Shown here: positions 26,096-39,904 of the stretch, one piece after another | How positions within the stretch are numbered: position 1 is the first letter of the stretch | Layout: each line of letters starts with the position of its first letter | DNA from: Neodontobutis hainanensis | Taxonomy: Eukaryota > Chordata > Actinopteri > Gobiiformes > Odontobutidae | Assembly: GCA_024349245.1 (NCBI GenBank) | Contig: JALDNG010000004.1 | Location: forward strand, 1,294,001 to 1,358,000 | Length of the DNA stretch: 64,000 bases | Direction of reading: 5' to 3' | Made by a program: the position numbers and the translations under genes | Notes under the pieces: generated by a model | Database searches by the model: none | What the model was told of the DNA's origin: nothing | Seen by the model: the letters and a program-made list of their open reading frames with translations, nothing else

Positions 26096-28299
26096 TGTCT
26101 TATTCTACTGTTTCAAAAGTGTATTTAAGTTTGTTTTATGAAATATAGCTAAAGTATGAAAAGTAATGTTGTATTCATAAAAACGTTAGCAGATAGCCAT
26201 CTGCCAAAATAGTCTTGGTTGAGTTGAGTTGTTAAAGTTTTCTCAAGATCTTTTTTAAAAGGAACATCATGACTTCTGTGTGAGTCATTTCTACCAGCCT
26301 GGTCAGCCATCCAGATTCTTTAGCTACGCTATACAAAGAGTTACTCTGGATTCAAGATGGATTTCCACGAGACAGAACAAATTGATACAGACTAAACTGC
26401 CTCTGGACGCAATTGGACAGAAAAAACAACCAATCAGACAAATGAAGCATTTAATAACTAGGTTGCTCAGCAGTATGTGAAGAGCTTTGAAAAGCACCCA
26501 ATGAAAAGAGAAAACATTATATTTCTTCATCTTGATGCTTCTCTTTGGGTTTTACAATCAAACTAAATGTTTCCAAACAAATTTGATCAAAAGTTGATAA
26601 TGTGACTGAAATTAAAACAAGCTAAACACATGCACACCTTGAAATAGTAATTACCCTGAGCTCATTAGGATAAAACACCCGTCTATCAATCTTAATTTCA
26701 TCCTCTGTCATTTGTAGCTTAAAAAATGCTATATCCACAGCATCACAATGTATAGCAACAACAACTTTCACAAATTTTAATGCCAAGTTTGAAAGGTGCC
26801 TGGGTCTGCATACAAGCTAGGTTAGACTGAATATTTATTAAAAAAAATAAAAATACATAGACATTATGTGGTTAAACAAGAGATTACACATACACGGTGT
26901 CATTAAAAACAAGCTAGTTTGCAAAAAAAAAAAAAAAAATGGAAAACTGACTAACTGACTAAATAATTCTTCCTGGGACAAGAAAATAAAGTAAAATACA
27001 TAAAAAAACAAGTCATATTCTTTATGTTTGAACAGGGCTTTGACAGTTATCTGTGCGACCACTGTGGGCTTTCACCTTCACAAAGCCATAACCGTCAACG
27101 TGCTGTAAATTGTGCTCTGACGAGACGGACCACACAAACGAGGAGGTGCTGAGAGGTGCTACCTGCGGAGAGGGCATCACTGAGCAGGGCGTTTGGTTTC
27201 AGAGGGGTGGACGTGAGGTTGTTGTTTCTCCGGTGGGGGGTATAAGCCTTGTATGCTTTGACCCCCATGCTCCGCTACATCTTTATTTCATGGCTGACAA
27301 AGTGAATGGCAACGCAGCGTAAGGAATTCTGCCCCGGCTCGCTCTGATTTATGGCCCTCAGCTGCCGGCGGACACCAGCTGGTTTTCAGATGGGCCTCAG
27401 AGTGAAGCTCGCTGACAAAACCTAGTGCGAAACGCGCAGAAGGAGGATTAAAATAGATAAATATAAGTAGGAAAAAATATGAAATTTTTGTGCCTGGTGA
27501 TGTGAATGATAAGGAAGAACACTGGAGTTAGGCCCACTAGCATCAAGGTGCAGTCCTAATGATTGAATGCACACCTGACATTCCTGAGGAATTACGTTTC
27601 CTTCAGATACATTTTAGAGCAGCTGGTTACATGGACTCAAGTGGACCCTTTCAGGGAAAAGGTCAGAGTTCATTTGTAGGTGCCATTACCAGTTATGGTC
27701 TCTGTGGCTACTGATGCTAAGCACCACTGTATTTCTTAAAGCACAGAAGTGAACACAACACGACTGCTATCCACGTTTTAACCAATAAGTTACACCTTTA
27801 AGTAGTTCACTGTACGTTCCTGTTCCCTACAGCAATCGATTGTGCAGAGACTATTTTAAACTCTGGGCAGCATCTTTCCTTCTCGTACTTGACACCGGAA
27901 GTTTGTTTCTCGTTGCCGATTGGTCAGCAGGCTTTCTCTATCGTCTACCTAGAATTTAATCTGCTCCAGAGCAATTACGGTTTCTTAAAGCTCCACTGCC
28001 AGATTTTCTTTTTGCTTCCCCTGTCTCAGACTCCACTCTCTCCCAAAAAGCAGCTAAAAGACTTCACCTGTTTCTCTTTAAAAAAAAAAAAAAAAATAAA
28101 CCGGACCAATTTTTTAACCAAAATACATTACACCAAATATAAGTTTGAAGCTTAGCGTTTGCTTAGTCAATCATTATCTCCTCCTTATTAAACTCTGTTG
28201 ACAGTATTTGTCTGTGTTTTAGGCTGCCTCCTATCTCTTTGTTAATGTTTATTTTAGCTGTTTCTCTATTAAAAAGACAATTTAGCACTGAAAGTACAT

Positions 28300-28530
28300 T
28301 TTATCGACAAGCCGGAGTTGGCCAATGGAAGCTCTCCTTTTTTTTTTTTTTTGAGCTTGTGGTTTTTGCCAGTATGTAATGTGCCAAGGTTTTCCAATCC
28401 TGAGTACAGCTTAAATTCTATAATAAACAGTGGAAGGCATCATAAAGCCTGTTTTTTGTTTTTTTTTTTTCAAAAAAAAAAAAAAAAAAAAAAAATTGCT
28501 AACAATATACTATTTGGGGTTTAAACCAGA
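28300..28530 (+). repeat. Dispersed repeat family 2, plus copy
   Basis: CCAATGGAAG at 28322, GGCATCATAAAGCCTGTTTT near 28437, and TACTATTTGGGGTTT near 28508. It carries homopolymer expansions of T and A absent from the copy at 22520. Confidence 0.55.
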
Positions 28531-28959
28531 TTGCCAACTAAAATAAATAAAATTAGGTATAGTCTGTTCAAGAGTAACATTTAATAAATGTGTTCAACAG
28601 AAGTGATGAAATATCTCAGAAAGTAAAAAGTGTCCAAAACTACTCTAGTAAACAAACAGTATTTTAGTTCAGAATTTTGGTAGCACCCTCTGCAAACACA
28701 AAAGGGTAATGTTTTGTAAACCACAAAAGGTGAAACACACTTTAAAAATCATAATTATGAATTACAATTTAAAGGTTTCTTGTTGTTGCTCACACTTGCT
28801 TTTTTCTGTGCCTCAAAGCAGAAAAATGACAAAAACCCAACTCGAGGAGGCCAGGAGTGGGGCTTGAAGTGTTGGGGTGTGGAAAGGGGAGGGGGTCGAC
28901 TGGACAAAGCAAAGTCATCAGAATTCTGGCCCCATTCCCTCCATTGATCCGACTGTTGA

Positions 28960-29165
28960 GAGGGAAACCAAAATGTTTGGCTTATTTTAGCCAATTAAGC
29001 CGCGAGAGAGCCAATTGTGGCTGTGCTATTGAACGTCTCTCGCCTCAAAGTGCTTATTGTGGCGCTGCTTGCAGAGGGATCAATTGCAGTCTCTGTGATC
29101 GGATTAGCGGGCAATCAATGCCAGTGGCTAATAATTTAACAAGGTAATTATAGCTCTTTGAAAGC
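28960..29165. promoter_or_regulatory. Possible conserved non-coding element
   Basis: Non-repetitive, compositionally balanced stretch dense in homeodomain-type cores (CCAATTA, AATTGTGG, CAATTGC, GCTAATAATTTA, GGTAATTATAG). It has no coding character. The call is by appearance only. Confidence 0.3.
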
Positions 29166-29684
29166 TGGAGTCCTGCTGCAACAAATGCTACACACAAATC
29201 ACTTCAGGATATTATAGGTTTGAGTGAAAAAGCATACAACTTCCTCTCAGACTGAACCGGTGACGTGTAAAGAGTGCATTTTCATCTGAGGCTGCAAAAG
29301 CATGTAACAGCTCCACTCACTGACATGATTCGAAGAACTATATTTTCATCATTACCGGTAAACGCCAATTCCTTTTTGGCAGGTTGATTCAAGAAATAGA
29401 AAAAAAATAAATAAAAATTAGGAGGCTAGACTGTTGCCTCTAAAGTGTGGGTGTGTTTGACTCGTGTTTTAGATTCTTGTAGCTATGAGTGACATTTTAT
29501 TTACTCAAAATGATCATTAGAAACTTTTATTTCCAGTAAATTCAAGTTCCAGTTTTTCTGAAGCCAAACTTAAGAACTTCCAAACGTACAAATCCTAAAG
29601 ATTATATAAAAAGGTGGCTCTGAGTATGAAGCCGTTTGAGGGTGCTCCTCAAAAAACGGGAAAAAAAAAAAACACTGCTACGAA

Positions 29685-29905
29685 ACAGGAAGGTGTACTT
29701 CAACTTCTCAATCCAAGCACAAAGAGGTATGTTTAAAAAGACTTTATTAGAGTGGCTAAACCATCGTTAAACCAGCCACCATGTTTTGAGTCTTCTTCAG
29801 GGCTCTGTAAAGGTCAGAGTGGGCGTGGTCATACTTATATCTCAGCAGCCAATAGGAGGCACACACTGTAAACTAGCCACAGGTGCAGTCAATAAAAGAT
29901 AAACA
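29685..29905 (-). repeat. Probable interspersed repeat (CCCTGAAGAAGACTC type)
   Basis: On the minus strand: AGCCCTGAAGAAGACTCAAA and ACATGGTGGCTGGTTTAACG, then TAATAAAGTCTTTTT. A 'CCTGAAGAAG...' block before an AATAAA tail is frequent in 3' ends of fish retroposons. Only one copy is in the window, so this stays tentative. Confidence 0.35.
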
Positions 29906-30379
29906 TAACCTAAACAAACACATAAGGGAAATGTTCATCCCAAAAATACAAAAAAATACTAACAAAATTAGCTCCTTGTTCACAAAAAAAAAATCTATTT
30001 TATAGAAAACTCATTTAGATCCAAATCCTCATAAAGGTCAGGTTATACCAGGACTCGCAGTTTGTGGATCTACTTAGCTTTTCTTTGATTCAATTTCTGC
30101 AAAAAGTCTCCCCATCTGTCCCGCAGTTTAACCTGCTGTGAGTTGAATCATGTTGGATTTTTGGGGTTTTTAATGATGATTTAGCCGTTCTAATAAAGTG
30201 CTTGGTTTGATAAACTTACAATAAGTCTTTCTGTCACAAATTAAGACTGGAGTTTGTTTAAGGTACAGGTGCCTCAAAGCAGCGGCTGGATAGAGAAGAC
30301 ACAAAGAGGTAGGACAGAGAGATAAGGGGCAACATGAGGCAGGTCGCCAGGGCTCAGGAGATCATCATCGGGACGTCCT

Positions 30380-30410
<31 letters not shown>

Positions 30411-33400
30411 AACCACAGCATGAGACAGAGAAGAAACTTTAAACTTTAGACATGCCTAGTTTAAAGTTTAAAGTGTTCTGGCTCATTCCCATTAGTTGTA
30501 GTCTAAGTACTTAAATGATGATCATTAAAAAAAGGTTTGCACTTGTAAGTAGCTCTAAATGATAATTCCTGTTTGGCCAGAAAGTAGTTAAATAACAGAT
30601 CTTTTAAGTTACTAAATCAGACAATCAGCAATTTCAGGTTCAAGGTGCACTGGCTCATGTTCAATACATGTTTTGGCAATGGCACTATTAAAGGAAAAAG
30701 TTCAATTTAGACAACATTAACTGCACTCTTACCATTACCAGTAAATGCTAACGCCTGCAGGAAAGTACTTTTCAAGTCACAGAATACGATGTTGGCCCAA
30801 ATAATCTAAGTTAAAGATAAAGCCAGTAAGACATTTAGCACTTGCAGGTTGTTGAGACATTTAAGGGTTGATAAAGAACCCTACTTGAATGAATAGGAAA
30901 CCAGATTCATTAATTAATGTGAGTAATGGTTCACAAAGGGTGATTATTCATGAGAAAACTGGGCTATAAGTATAAACTACTGATTTGCATTTTGTTTATA
31001 AAGCGTTGTTGAACAAAGAAAATTGTATTCAACCAGCTCAGTGACAGACAGAGCAGACAATCAGCGACCAAAACAGTCATTTTCATTTGTGTCTCAACTG
31101 AAGGCATAAGTCACAAAATACAATGTTGGTCTAAATACTCAAGTTTGTGAAAAGTTTTTTTTTTTTTAGGTTTATTGAGGCATTTGTAGATTGTCAATGA
31201 AAGTCCTCTATACCATCTACGGTGGCCCTGCAGGGACAGTTCGTCTGCCCTGAGCTCTGTCTGTACTCTTAAGGTCGTTAAACAGAAAACGTTGTTGTAG
31301 TCAAAAACCCACAAGTCATGTCCAAACCAGAGACCAAGACTTTATAGACCAAAACTTTTAGGGATCGAGATCTAGTCCAGTTTTCTACCAAGCTCAACCT
31401 CACAAAATAGAGGCTCATTTTAACTGACTGTAAAGTCATGAGTGTTTTCTTCCAATCACTGTTTTATGCAAAGAGTTCTCTAAGATGGACAATTGCAAAC
31501 ACAAATAATTTGATATGTTTGACATTAAAACAACATTCTTCTATACTGTATGTTTAGGACTTTTAAGTATCTACTGTGCTGCAAACATCATTAAAGAAGA
31601 ACAACAGAAGTGTGTTAAGTGTGAAAGATAAGTGTCATCATCAGTTTTGTCCTTTGTCTGCAGTAAGAGTCCGGAGTGTGAGCCATCTCCAAAACTCTTC
31701 TCAAACACAGTCACGTTTGGCTCGTTCTGTCGTTAACCCTTTAAAGGCCTGTACTTTGAAGAGTCTGTGTCTTTGTCTGTCTGCAGGACGGGGGGGGGGG
31801 CTTAGCCGAGCTGCTTGATATTCCCCCCCAGGCTTTGTGCCTTTAGCCGCCATATGGGAGCGCGAAACGGCCATATAAGTACTTAAGCAAAGTTTATATT
31901 TACCCAGGAGTTTTCTCAGCTTTGCTTTACTTTAGTGGAAAAACAATAACCGGTGCTGAAGCTACCATTATAAGCACTTACGCAAAGTTCAGATTAGCAA
32001 TGGAAATTTCAACCTTGGCTGAGACGCCCATGAAGAGGTAAATAATGCCTCTTCTTCTTCTGTCGCTGTAGGAGTCAGATGTTTTTCTTCACTCAGAGAA
32101 AGCACTGGATTCAAAAAGATGAGGCCATTATTACTATTTTACTTCTCCTGCAGAGTTATTGACTTTAGGGAAAAAAGTGTTAATCCAAAACAGCTACAGA
32201 AAGTAATAAAGGTACTGATTCTTTTAAATTACAGCAATGAACTTCTTTTTCATTTAATACAAATGTTCTTTGTTTAATAAATGTAATACATCATTTTAAA
32301 AATAAAGCTTGTAGGTGTATTTTCACATGTGCATTATTTCCAATATTGTTCAGACTTTTAACGATGCAACCACTAACTTTAATAACACTTAACTTAACGT
32401 TCCACTTACCACTCTTCTCTTTTGTCTCTTTTTCTACCTGTCTTCAGACAACATTAGGAAGGAAATTGCGTACTGTTTAATTTGTGAGTAAACTGCCGCA
32501 GCTCCCCGTCGTGTGTCCCGACTCTAGGGTGTCGTTTCCTAAAACCTATTTTGCTTAAACGTCCTTCTTTGTGAGATGAGCTAAACTAAATTCTGGTTGA
32601 TTCAGCGCCAGCTCTGTTCTTCTGTCTCAACGTTTTCCCTGGCATAGGCTAAAATCTGATATATCTTTATGTAAACGCATATTGACTTCACTGTTTCCTT
32701 TTTTTAGTACCCTTTAGTTTCATAGAAGCCCTTCTTAAGACAAGTGTTGCCCTATTACAGTTAAATTAGAAATACAAATGTCCAGAGCCTTGTCTAATGT
32801 GTCTTTGTTTTAAGTCTAAGTTCAGGCAGTACAATATATAATTTAATCTTTGTCAAGTTTACAACTCCAGTCTTGTACAGTGCTCTAAATACATCTGTTC
32901 ATAACTTCCCTGCATCTTTACAAACCAAACCCATCCTAAACATTTTCCAACAGTGGATTTTGACAAACTTGTTGGCTCCCCTCTCTCTCAAAGCCGCTGA
33001 GTTATTCGTGTATTTGTCTGCGTTGCAACATAACAGAACATATGAGAGCTGTTTACTGAATAACTCTCAGCAAAGCTGTCCATCTGGATAACTGAGCATC
33101 AGCGTGGTGCATGCTGGGAGATTACACTGAGCCTGCCTGGCTAAATTCAATATTTACCAAGGAGGCTGCTGTCAACACTTGTCTGTTACTTTTCGGGCCG
33201 TGTGCCTGTGAGCAAAGCACAGGAGAAAATGGATGGTGTTTGGCTCGAGATGAGGATGTTTTGGGATAAAACATAAGACTTTTTTTTTCCCCTTTCGGTA
33301 AAATGTTTTGTGAGCTTTTACAGAATTCCTCCTTTCTGCAACAGCTATTCAACCCCAAAGACAACAAATGTAAAGCTGACTCTTTAAATTCAGAATAGAT

Positions 33401-34997
33401 TACTCATGACGAGTGGGTACAGCTTTTTTTAACAAGGCTGGGATTTTGTTTCCCACATTTACTGAGCTCAACATTTACGAGTAAACCCTATTGTTTCTGA
33501 ACATTTTGGGAAACGCTGGCCACATGTGAAAGTCATCATTGTTGTGAATAGATTACAGTAAAAAAAAAGAAAAGAAAAAGACTCCTGGAGCGCTCTTCAG
33601 TTTGTGGAGTGGCATGTACGTCAACAAACAAACACTGGGGAATCACAATAAAGAAGCCAGTGTGGTTTAAAAAATGCCTTAATGCCATTCATTTTAGATA
33701 CATTAAAGCTCAATTAAAGGGGTCTGGACTTGAACATATGTCAAACTATTTCCAAATGTGGAGTAGAACCACTGAAGCTCTTATATAAGAGGCTACAAAG
33801 TTAGTTGAACCTACCCCAGATATGTCTCTCCTGCCCATTTTGACAAACCTTGACAATCCCAGTCATGAGGGTTAACAACTGGAGCTGAGAGCCTGGGACC
33901 TGCCCTGGAGCAGAGATCTAACTTAATAGAAGGTGAACCTGCTAATGATGGCTGTGAAGTGAAACAAACATATCAAAACAAATGAACAAAACCTCAAAAA
34001 CAAAACCAAATAAACAAATCCAAAAACACAATGATAATTCAGAAAACAAATACTTTTATTGTGAATTCAAATGTGATGTTCTGAAAAATTCTGCAATTCA
34101 TTTTGAAAGAAACACATGAATAAGAAATAAAGTTAGATACCTACTTCCTGTATATCTTGAGTGACAGATGTTTTGTCCAATCAGCAGTCCGCAAACAATA
34201 CATACCTTTTCCAGTTTGTCTGAATTGTGTTTTTTAGTTTTTTGTTTTTTTCTGATTTGTTATTTTGTTTGCAAAGCATGTGTAGTTTCGTTTCTTCTTC
34301 TGCAAAAAGGAGATTACCCAACAATTACCTATTTACCTCAAAGAACCCCCTTTTAAAAGACTCTCCCTTTTACATTTGTATAAGTTATTAAATGCATTAC
34401 GACTATTAAATCACTCATGACGTTTAAAACAGGCCAACCTCAATGGCCTTTAATATGCTCAAACCCCTAATTAACTATCTCTTTCTAACCATGGCGTTCT
34501 CTTATGTTAATCGAGGGACAGAGGCCGAATCAATCTGTGTACACCCAGTGAATACACACATGCCACGCCAAACAAAGAACACGTCTTATTTACGAAATCT
34601 GCTGCTTCCTGCGGTTTATTTATGCTCTCTGAACTTCAGACAAATGTTTGTTGTCTGAACCATCTGTCTGGCAGAGCGGCGCAGAAAAGCAGCGGAGAAG
34701 AAAAGAAAGAGGACTAAAGACTAAAGAGAGGTGGCGTTGCAAGAGAAAGAGGCCATGAGAGATGAGCGGACGGGCTGTGGGCGACGGGGGGGGGGGTTAG
34801 GAGGGACATGGTACGAGGCGGGAAGACTTTCAAAAGAAACTATTTTATCTTAGCAGTGGATGTAACATAATACTTTTCCAGTTTCCTTTAAACACTATAC
34901 AAAAGTTTGGGCTTTAGATGTTAACTTCTGTAAACTTCTTTTTATGGCAAAGTACTATGTTATATGTTGATTATTGTATGTACAGCTCTGATTGTAC
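29906..34997. other. No gene recognised
   Basis: Holds the (TAA)n tract and two imperfect local duplications (30776/31108 and 31875/31970). Nothing coding is supported. Confidence 0.65.
30377..30406. repeat. (TAA)n microsatellite
   Basis: About ten uninterrupted AAT/TAA triplets. Confidence 0.93.
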
Positions 34998-35200
34998 ACA
35001 GTGGTAGAGCGGTCATCCTTCAACCAGAAGGTTGGCAGTTCAAATCCCGCTTTCCCCACGGTTCATACTGTCGTTGTGTCCTTGGGCAAGACACTTACTC
35101 CACCTTCCCTCCAGTGGTGTTCCAGCTGTTACACTGTTGAATGGAAGCGTCATGTAAGTTTCTTTGGATAAAAGCGTCTGCTGGATGAATAAATGTAAAT
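34998..35200 (+). mobile_element. V-SINE-like tRNA-derived SINE, plus copy
   Basis: Box A (GTGGTAGAGCGGTC), box B (CAGTTCAAATCCC), TTGGGCAAGACACTTA, and tail GGATAAAAGCGTCTGCTGG followed by ATGAATAAATGTAAATG. It appears full-length and less diverged than the copy at 3309. Confidence 0.88.
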
Positions 35201-38200
35201 GTCGAGTTTGTGGCAGCTCTAAACAGGAGGTTCCTGGGGGCCCACATTACACAAAAAACTGAGCCATGGAAGAAAAAAATGTAACATTGATATGTTTTCT
35301 GTAGATTTTAATGCAAACTCTAATTTCTAATAACTCAAAATTAAATTTGGAATAAGAATTAATTAGCAACTTTACCATAACTGCTCGTGGTTTGTGATAT
35401 TATGTTCATTTCTTTTTTTCTTTTTTTCATAATTTGCATCAACAGATAATTGATAGTTTACTGTTTTAATTTTGTTACTATTTGAAGGTAGACTTCTTTT
35501 ACATGTAATAAAATTAGTTGCACACACTTTGATCTTTTGCCTCTGATGTCAACCATTTTCTTTTGCATGTTGCATGATTGTTACTTGTTCTTATGTGCAA
35601 CTCTAAAACCTTTTTGCCACATCTTAGAAGCATCAGTAAACATCTTTATGAGAACAGGAAACAAGACCTAATACTGCTGTTAAAGTCCCAAAATGTTGAC
35701 TGTTTGCCTGCAACAAATTTACTCACATAATTATTGCATATATTGGTTTTTACAGTAATACATGCCGTATGTCGTTATGGGCTTTTATTTGTGCCACCAG
35801 AAACTAAAACTGAATTCTATTTGAATTTAAAAGGTTCATGTTGAATGAATGCTTTAAAAAAAAGCATAATCTGAAACCAAATGCATTAATTTGTTAATGA
35901 ATTGCAGTAAATTGAAAATTAATTTATATTTTAAATTTTATTTATTTGCTTAGGAACTGCTTCTAGTTCTATAATTTATTTTCTGTAAATACCACATCAA
36001 GAGCGAGAGTAATGCAGCCCCGTTACAATAAGGAGGAGAAAGAGATAGATAAGAAATATATATATAATATGACATTTAAGCTCAAAAATCTAATTTAACA
36101 CCACTGAACTCACTGACGTCTATATCAAACCTCTGCTGTTGGTTGAAAGCCAGTGTTTTTTATTCCCGGAGCTTAAACCAGCCTCAGAGGACGGGCCCAG
36201 AATAACAAACAATGACACCTACCCTCTCCATCCTTGTTCCTTGTTTCCATGGAGCCGGTTGTCACGGCAACCCCCTCTACGTGAGGTCAGGGGTCAGGTG
36301 TGATGCGGGACGGGGTGGGCGGGTCCTAAGGACGGGGGAGTGACCCCACATACTGTCACATCAGTTCCAGAGCTACAAGTGGAGAAATAAACTGTCTTTA
36401 AAATCAGGTTCATTTAGTTTCAAAGGCTTTTAACGTCGAATCAAATGTATGTCACTTTTTTTTACCTTATTGTCCTATGTTTTTTTGTCTTGCTCTTGAG
36501 ACCATTTTTCTTAATGGTACTGCTTCCTTCATCAAACACTAACCCTCCTTGAGTCTCATTTTGCACAAAAAACTTAACCCGGCCTGTCTCTGTAATCAAT
36601 AACTGTTTGATTTACAGTTTATATAGATATTTATTTTAATGTATCATGCACAGGTCTCATAAAATTATCATCATATCATTTTCATCAGCTTCACAAAGCC
36701 TCAGAGAGAAATGTAAATCTCCTGAAGTATTCTTATTTTATCTGTCTCCTGAGGGTTGGATCCACAAGTTATTTAGGTAAATGTAACCAAAGTTTGATAT
36801 CCACAGATGAAGTCATACACGTACAAGGTTTGTTTCAGCTTCATGTCGTCAACATCAGAGTATCTTAATAAAAAATAGTATGAGACGGAAACTGAACTGT
36901 CTTTTTTAAATTTACCAGATGGTTAGTTGGTTTTGGCATCTTGGCACTGGGCCACATGAGAATACAGCTTCCAGACGAGCCCCAAATACTCAGATCCAGG
37001 TGCTCTTCCAACCATTATGGCACCAATATGTTTAAAAAGTTTGAGAATTGATTTGACTTAGATTTTGTTTAGTCTTTAAGTAGTTGATTTTAAGTAGGAA
37101 AAGCAAAACTGTTTCTGAGCTGGCACATCTTCTGTTTGCTGTATATAACTAATAATTGTGTCAGGATACTTATAAAGCTGTTAAGGTCCTATATTATCCT
37201 GTAACACATGTTGATGTTTGTTGGACATTACTTTATTGTGAGGTGTTTGGATAATCTCTCGTGTAGGGACTGTACAAACTTCAAAGACTGGATAAAATTT
37301 AAGGTATCCCAGTCTTATGCGTCCCAGAAAAGGATTTTTTCCATTGAGCGCATTGTAAAAAAAAAGAGATGGTACTAAGCTGAAAAGCCGCCTACAACTG
37401 ACAAAATGACAGGAATTTGTAGTTTTCATTATCTATTTTAAAATGATTAGACTTTCTCTGTTAAGAATCTGTAAATCTGCTAAAAATACTTTTTATTGTT
37501 TTGTGACATCAGGTAAATGCAACATTGGAAATAATGGCCATTATTATTATTCGTTCACTATCCAGATCTTATAATATATAAATATATTTTTCCATGGTCC
37601 TACCAGGGTGAGTGTGACGCCGTCTGCATTAAAACCCGAGTCATCTTGTCATTTCCATTACAGGTGGTGTTAAAAATGTCAGATGTGTGCCACAAGAAAG
37701 AGACAGAAAAAACTTCAGTAAAAACTTCAGTCTCACATAACACTTCACATTAATTCAACTTTTTTTGTTTTTCCTTTTTTGCGCCATTTCAAAGTTTTGC
37801 TTCATGTTTGTGTCATACTAAATGGACAGACTTCTACTCTGTTATGGCTTATGGTTATTTTACAGCATTTCTCACTTTTTGTAAAAATTGAAAGGCGTCC
37901 ACATGGAGCAGATGGGAATGTGTAGCACGTGGGTGTTTTCAAGTAAAATAAGGTCTAATTATGCTGTAAAACGCAGCCCGAGGCATCGCAGAACAATGTG
38001 TGGACTACAGAGGGAGAGACGGCGAGACTTAAACGCTCTCAGCTGTGCTCACACTGTCTGCTCATTCACCAGTGTTCACGCCCCGAACCTGGCCTCATCC
38101 CTCTGCGAGTCATTATTATCACTGTGTCTTTATCTGCCGCTCAGATTCAGGCTGTGGGAGAGTACATATTTACCTTCGCAAGGTGGGAAATTTCAGCGCC

Positions 38201-39904
38201 GCTTGTTGGTAAACACAGTCTTCATTGTTGATGAGTTTATTACCCTGCTCCAACCGAAGAGGAATGAACCATTTTGGCTACAAAACAATAAAGACAAATA
38301 TACAATACACCTGAGCCTCCTACAGGTATACTACGCCTTTTTTGGGGATGCTTCAGATCCCAGTTGTTAATGGAAGTTTGTATTGTTTAGCACATTAACA
38401 AACTTTCTTCCTAAACTTTCCTTACAGAAGATGTTTTTAAGTCCAATATTGAAGACATTTTCCTGACCTGACCCCTGTGACCCCCCCAGGGCTGTGTGTC
38501 GTATCATTATAACCCAGTCATTACAAATTTATAAACCCTCCTCTGTTTTATTAGCTCTGTCTACGATAAGACACGAAGCAATTAGCGCTAGTGTTCGACT
38601 TCCATTAATTAGCACAAGTGTAGAGCGTTTAGGAGACGACAAAAGGTCAGACTCATTAAAGAGGACAGTGTTAGACTCGGGCCTTTACACATACGACCCC
38701 TGTCAAGACCAAATTCAGGTGAGGCGTCTGGCAGGAGCAGGACTAATTATGGTTACAATTTACAGAACATGTATTTGTAAGAAAGTAAAAAAGAAAATGT
38801 CAAGAGAGGAATCTTTCATGATGACAATAACCACAAAGTATTACAAATGGAAAAAAGTGTAATAAACTATTGAATAAAATGGAACATAAGTAATAAGAGT
38901 GTATGATTGTTTGATAATGGACACTTTTTTTTGTTTTTGTTTTTTTCCATGTGTGCCTAGAACAGAGCCACTAGTTCCATTGCTACTTGCCTTGCTGCTC
39001 TTTCTGCTGTCGCCCAGAGAAGACAAACTGAGCACTGCTGCAGAAGAAACACACTCATGTTTTAACAAGGGAACATTTTGAAATATTTTTAAGTCAAGTC
39101 ATCATCTGACTTATTTGTATTGGGTTCGTTTGGTGCTGACCTGTAGAAAGATGCCCCCCTAAAACTACACACATTTTGTACAGTAAGAAATATAAAAAAT
39201 CTGAAAATATTAGTACATGTCAAGAGAAAACCAGTTTCTCCTGTTGATATTGTATTTGAGCAGTCAGTGTTTCTAGGTGCCTTGTGTAGCACTTTCTAAT
39301 GCTCTGTCCATATACATCAAGCAGTCTCAAAATACTTTTTTCCACTGCGACAACTTCCAGAAACTTGTTTTGCAAGTAAAACATTATTTTTTTCAGTTTT
39401 AGGACAATTTACAAGTTAACATCACAAAGCCTACGGTGTCCGTCATTAACTCTTATGCAAAGGTCTGTAGTTGTTTTGTGTGAACAAAATAAATACCTGT
39501 GGACGTAGCCTAAAGATGAACTTGTGCAACAGTAGCTCAGTGTGTCGGACAGCAGTGGCCTCCTGCTGCTATAACAGACTCTCAGTTGGTTTAGTCCTGC
39601 TGAGAGTTGAACTAGGAGCTTTTTCATGGTGCCCCCCTCCTCCCCTCGTCCCAGTCTGAGGACCGTCACGCCTGTTAGCTTCTCCTGACATCTCTGGGCC
39701 CCGGGAGACACTCACTCACAGTCTCTGCTGCGATGAGTGAAGGGATGACTAATTTACACAAAGGTTTGAGTCACAGTGTTTTTTAAAAGTTTGGGAAATG
39801 GAGCGTTATATGAAGTAAGTCAATCTGTGGTGGTCATCTTTGTCTTGCAAAAATACGTCTTGTGTTAAATGTCAAACTGCTAACTGCTGCTAACTTTCTT
39901 TCCC
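35201..39904. other. No gene recognised
   Basis: Includes the longest plain open frame left of cyb5r4 (37888-38370, 160 codons), which has no family resemblance and shares its DNA with another open frame. The stretch 38485-38730 looks unique and may be regulatory. Confidence 0.6.

Larger units (their letters stand above)
21246..28299. other. No gene recognised
   Basis: AT-rich DNA with the family 2 and family 3 copies and several poly(A/T) tracts. GC-richer unique patches at 21840-22060, 22880-23150 and 27070-27430 have no recognisable product. The 129-codon frame on the minus strand at 24222-24611 is low-complexity and hydrophobic, probably chance. Confidence 0.65.

Noticed and set aside
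37888..38370. 160-codon open frame, plus strand
   Set aside because: No family resemblance, irregular composition, and another open frame covers the same DNA; no splice or promoter context.
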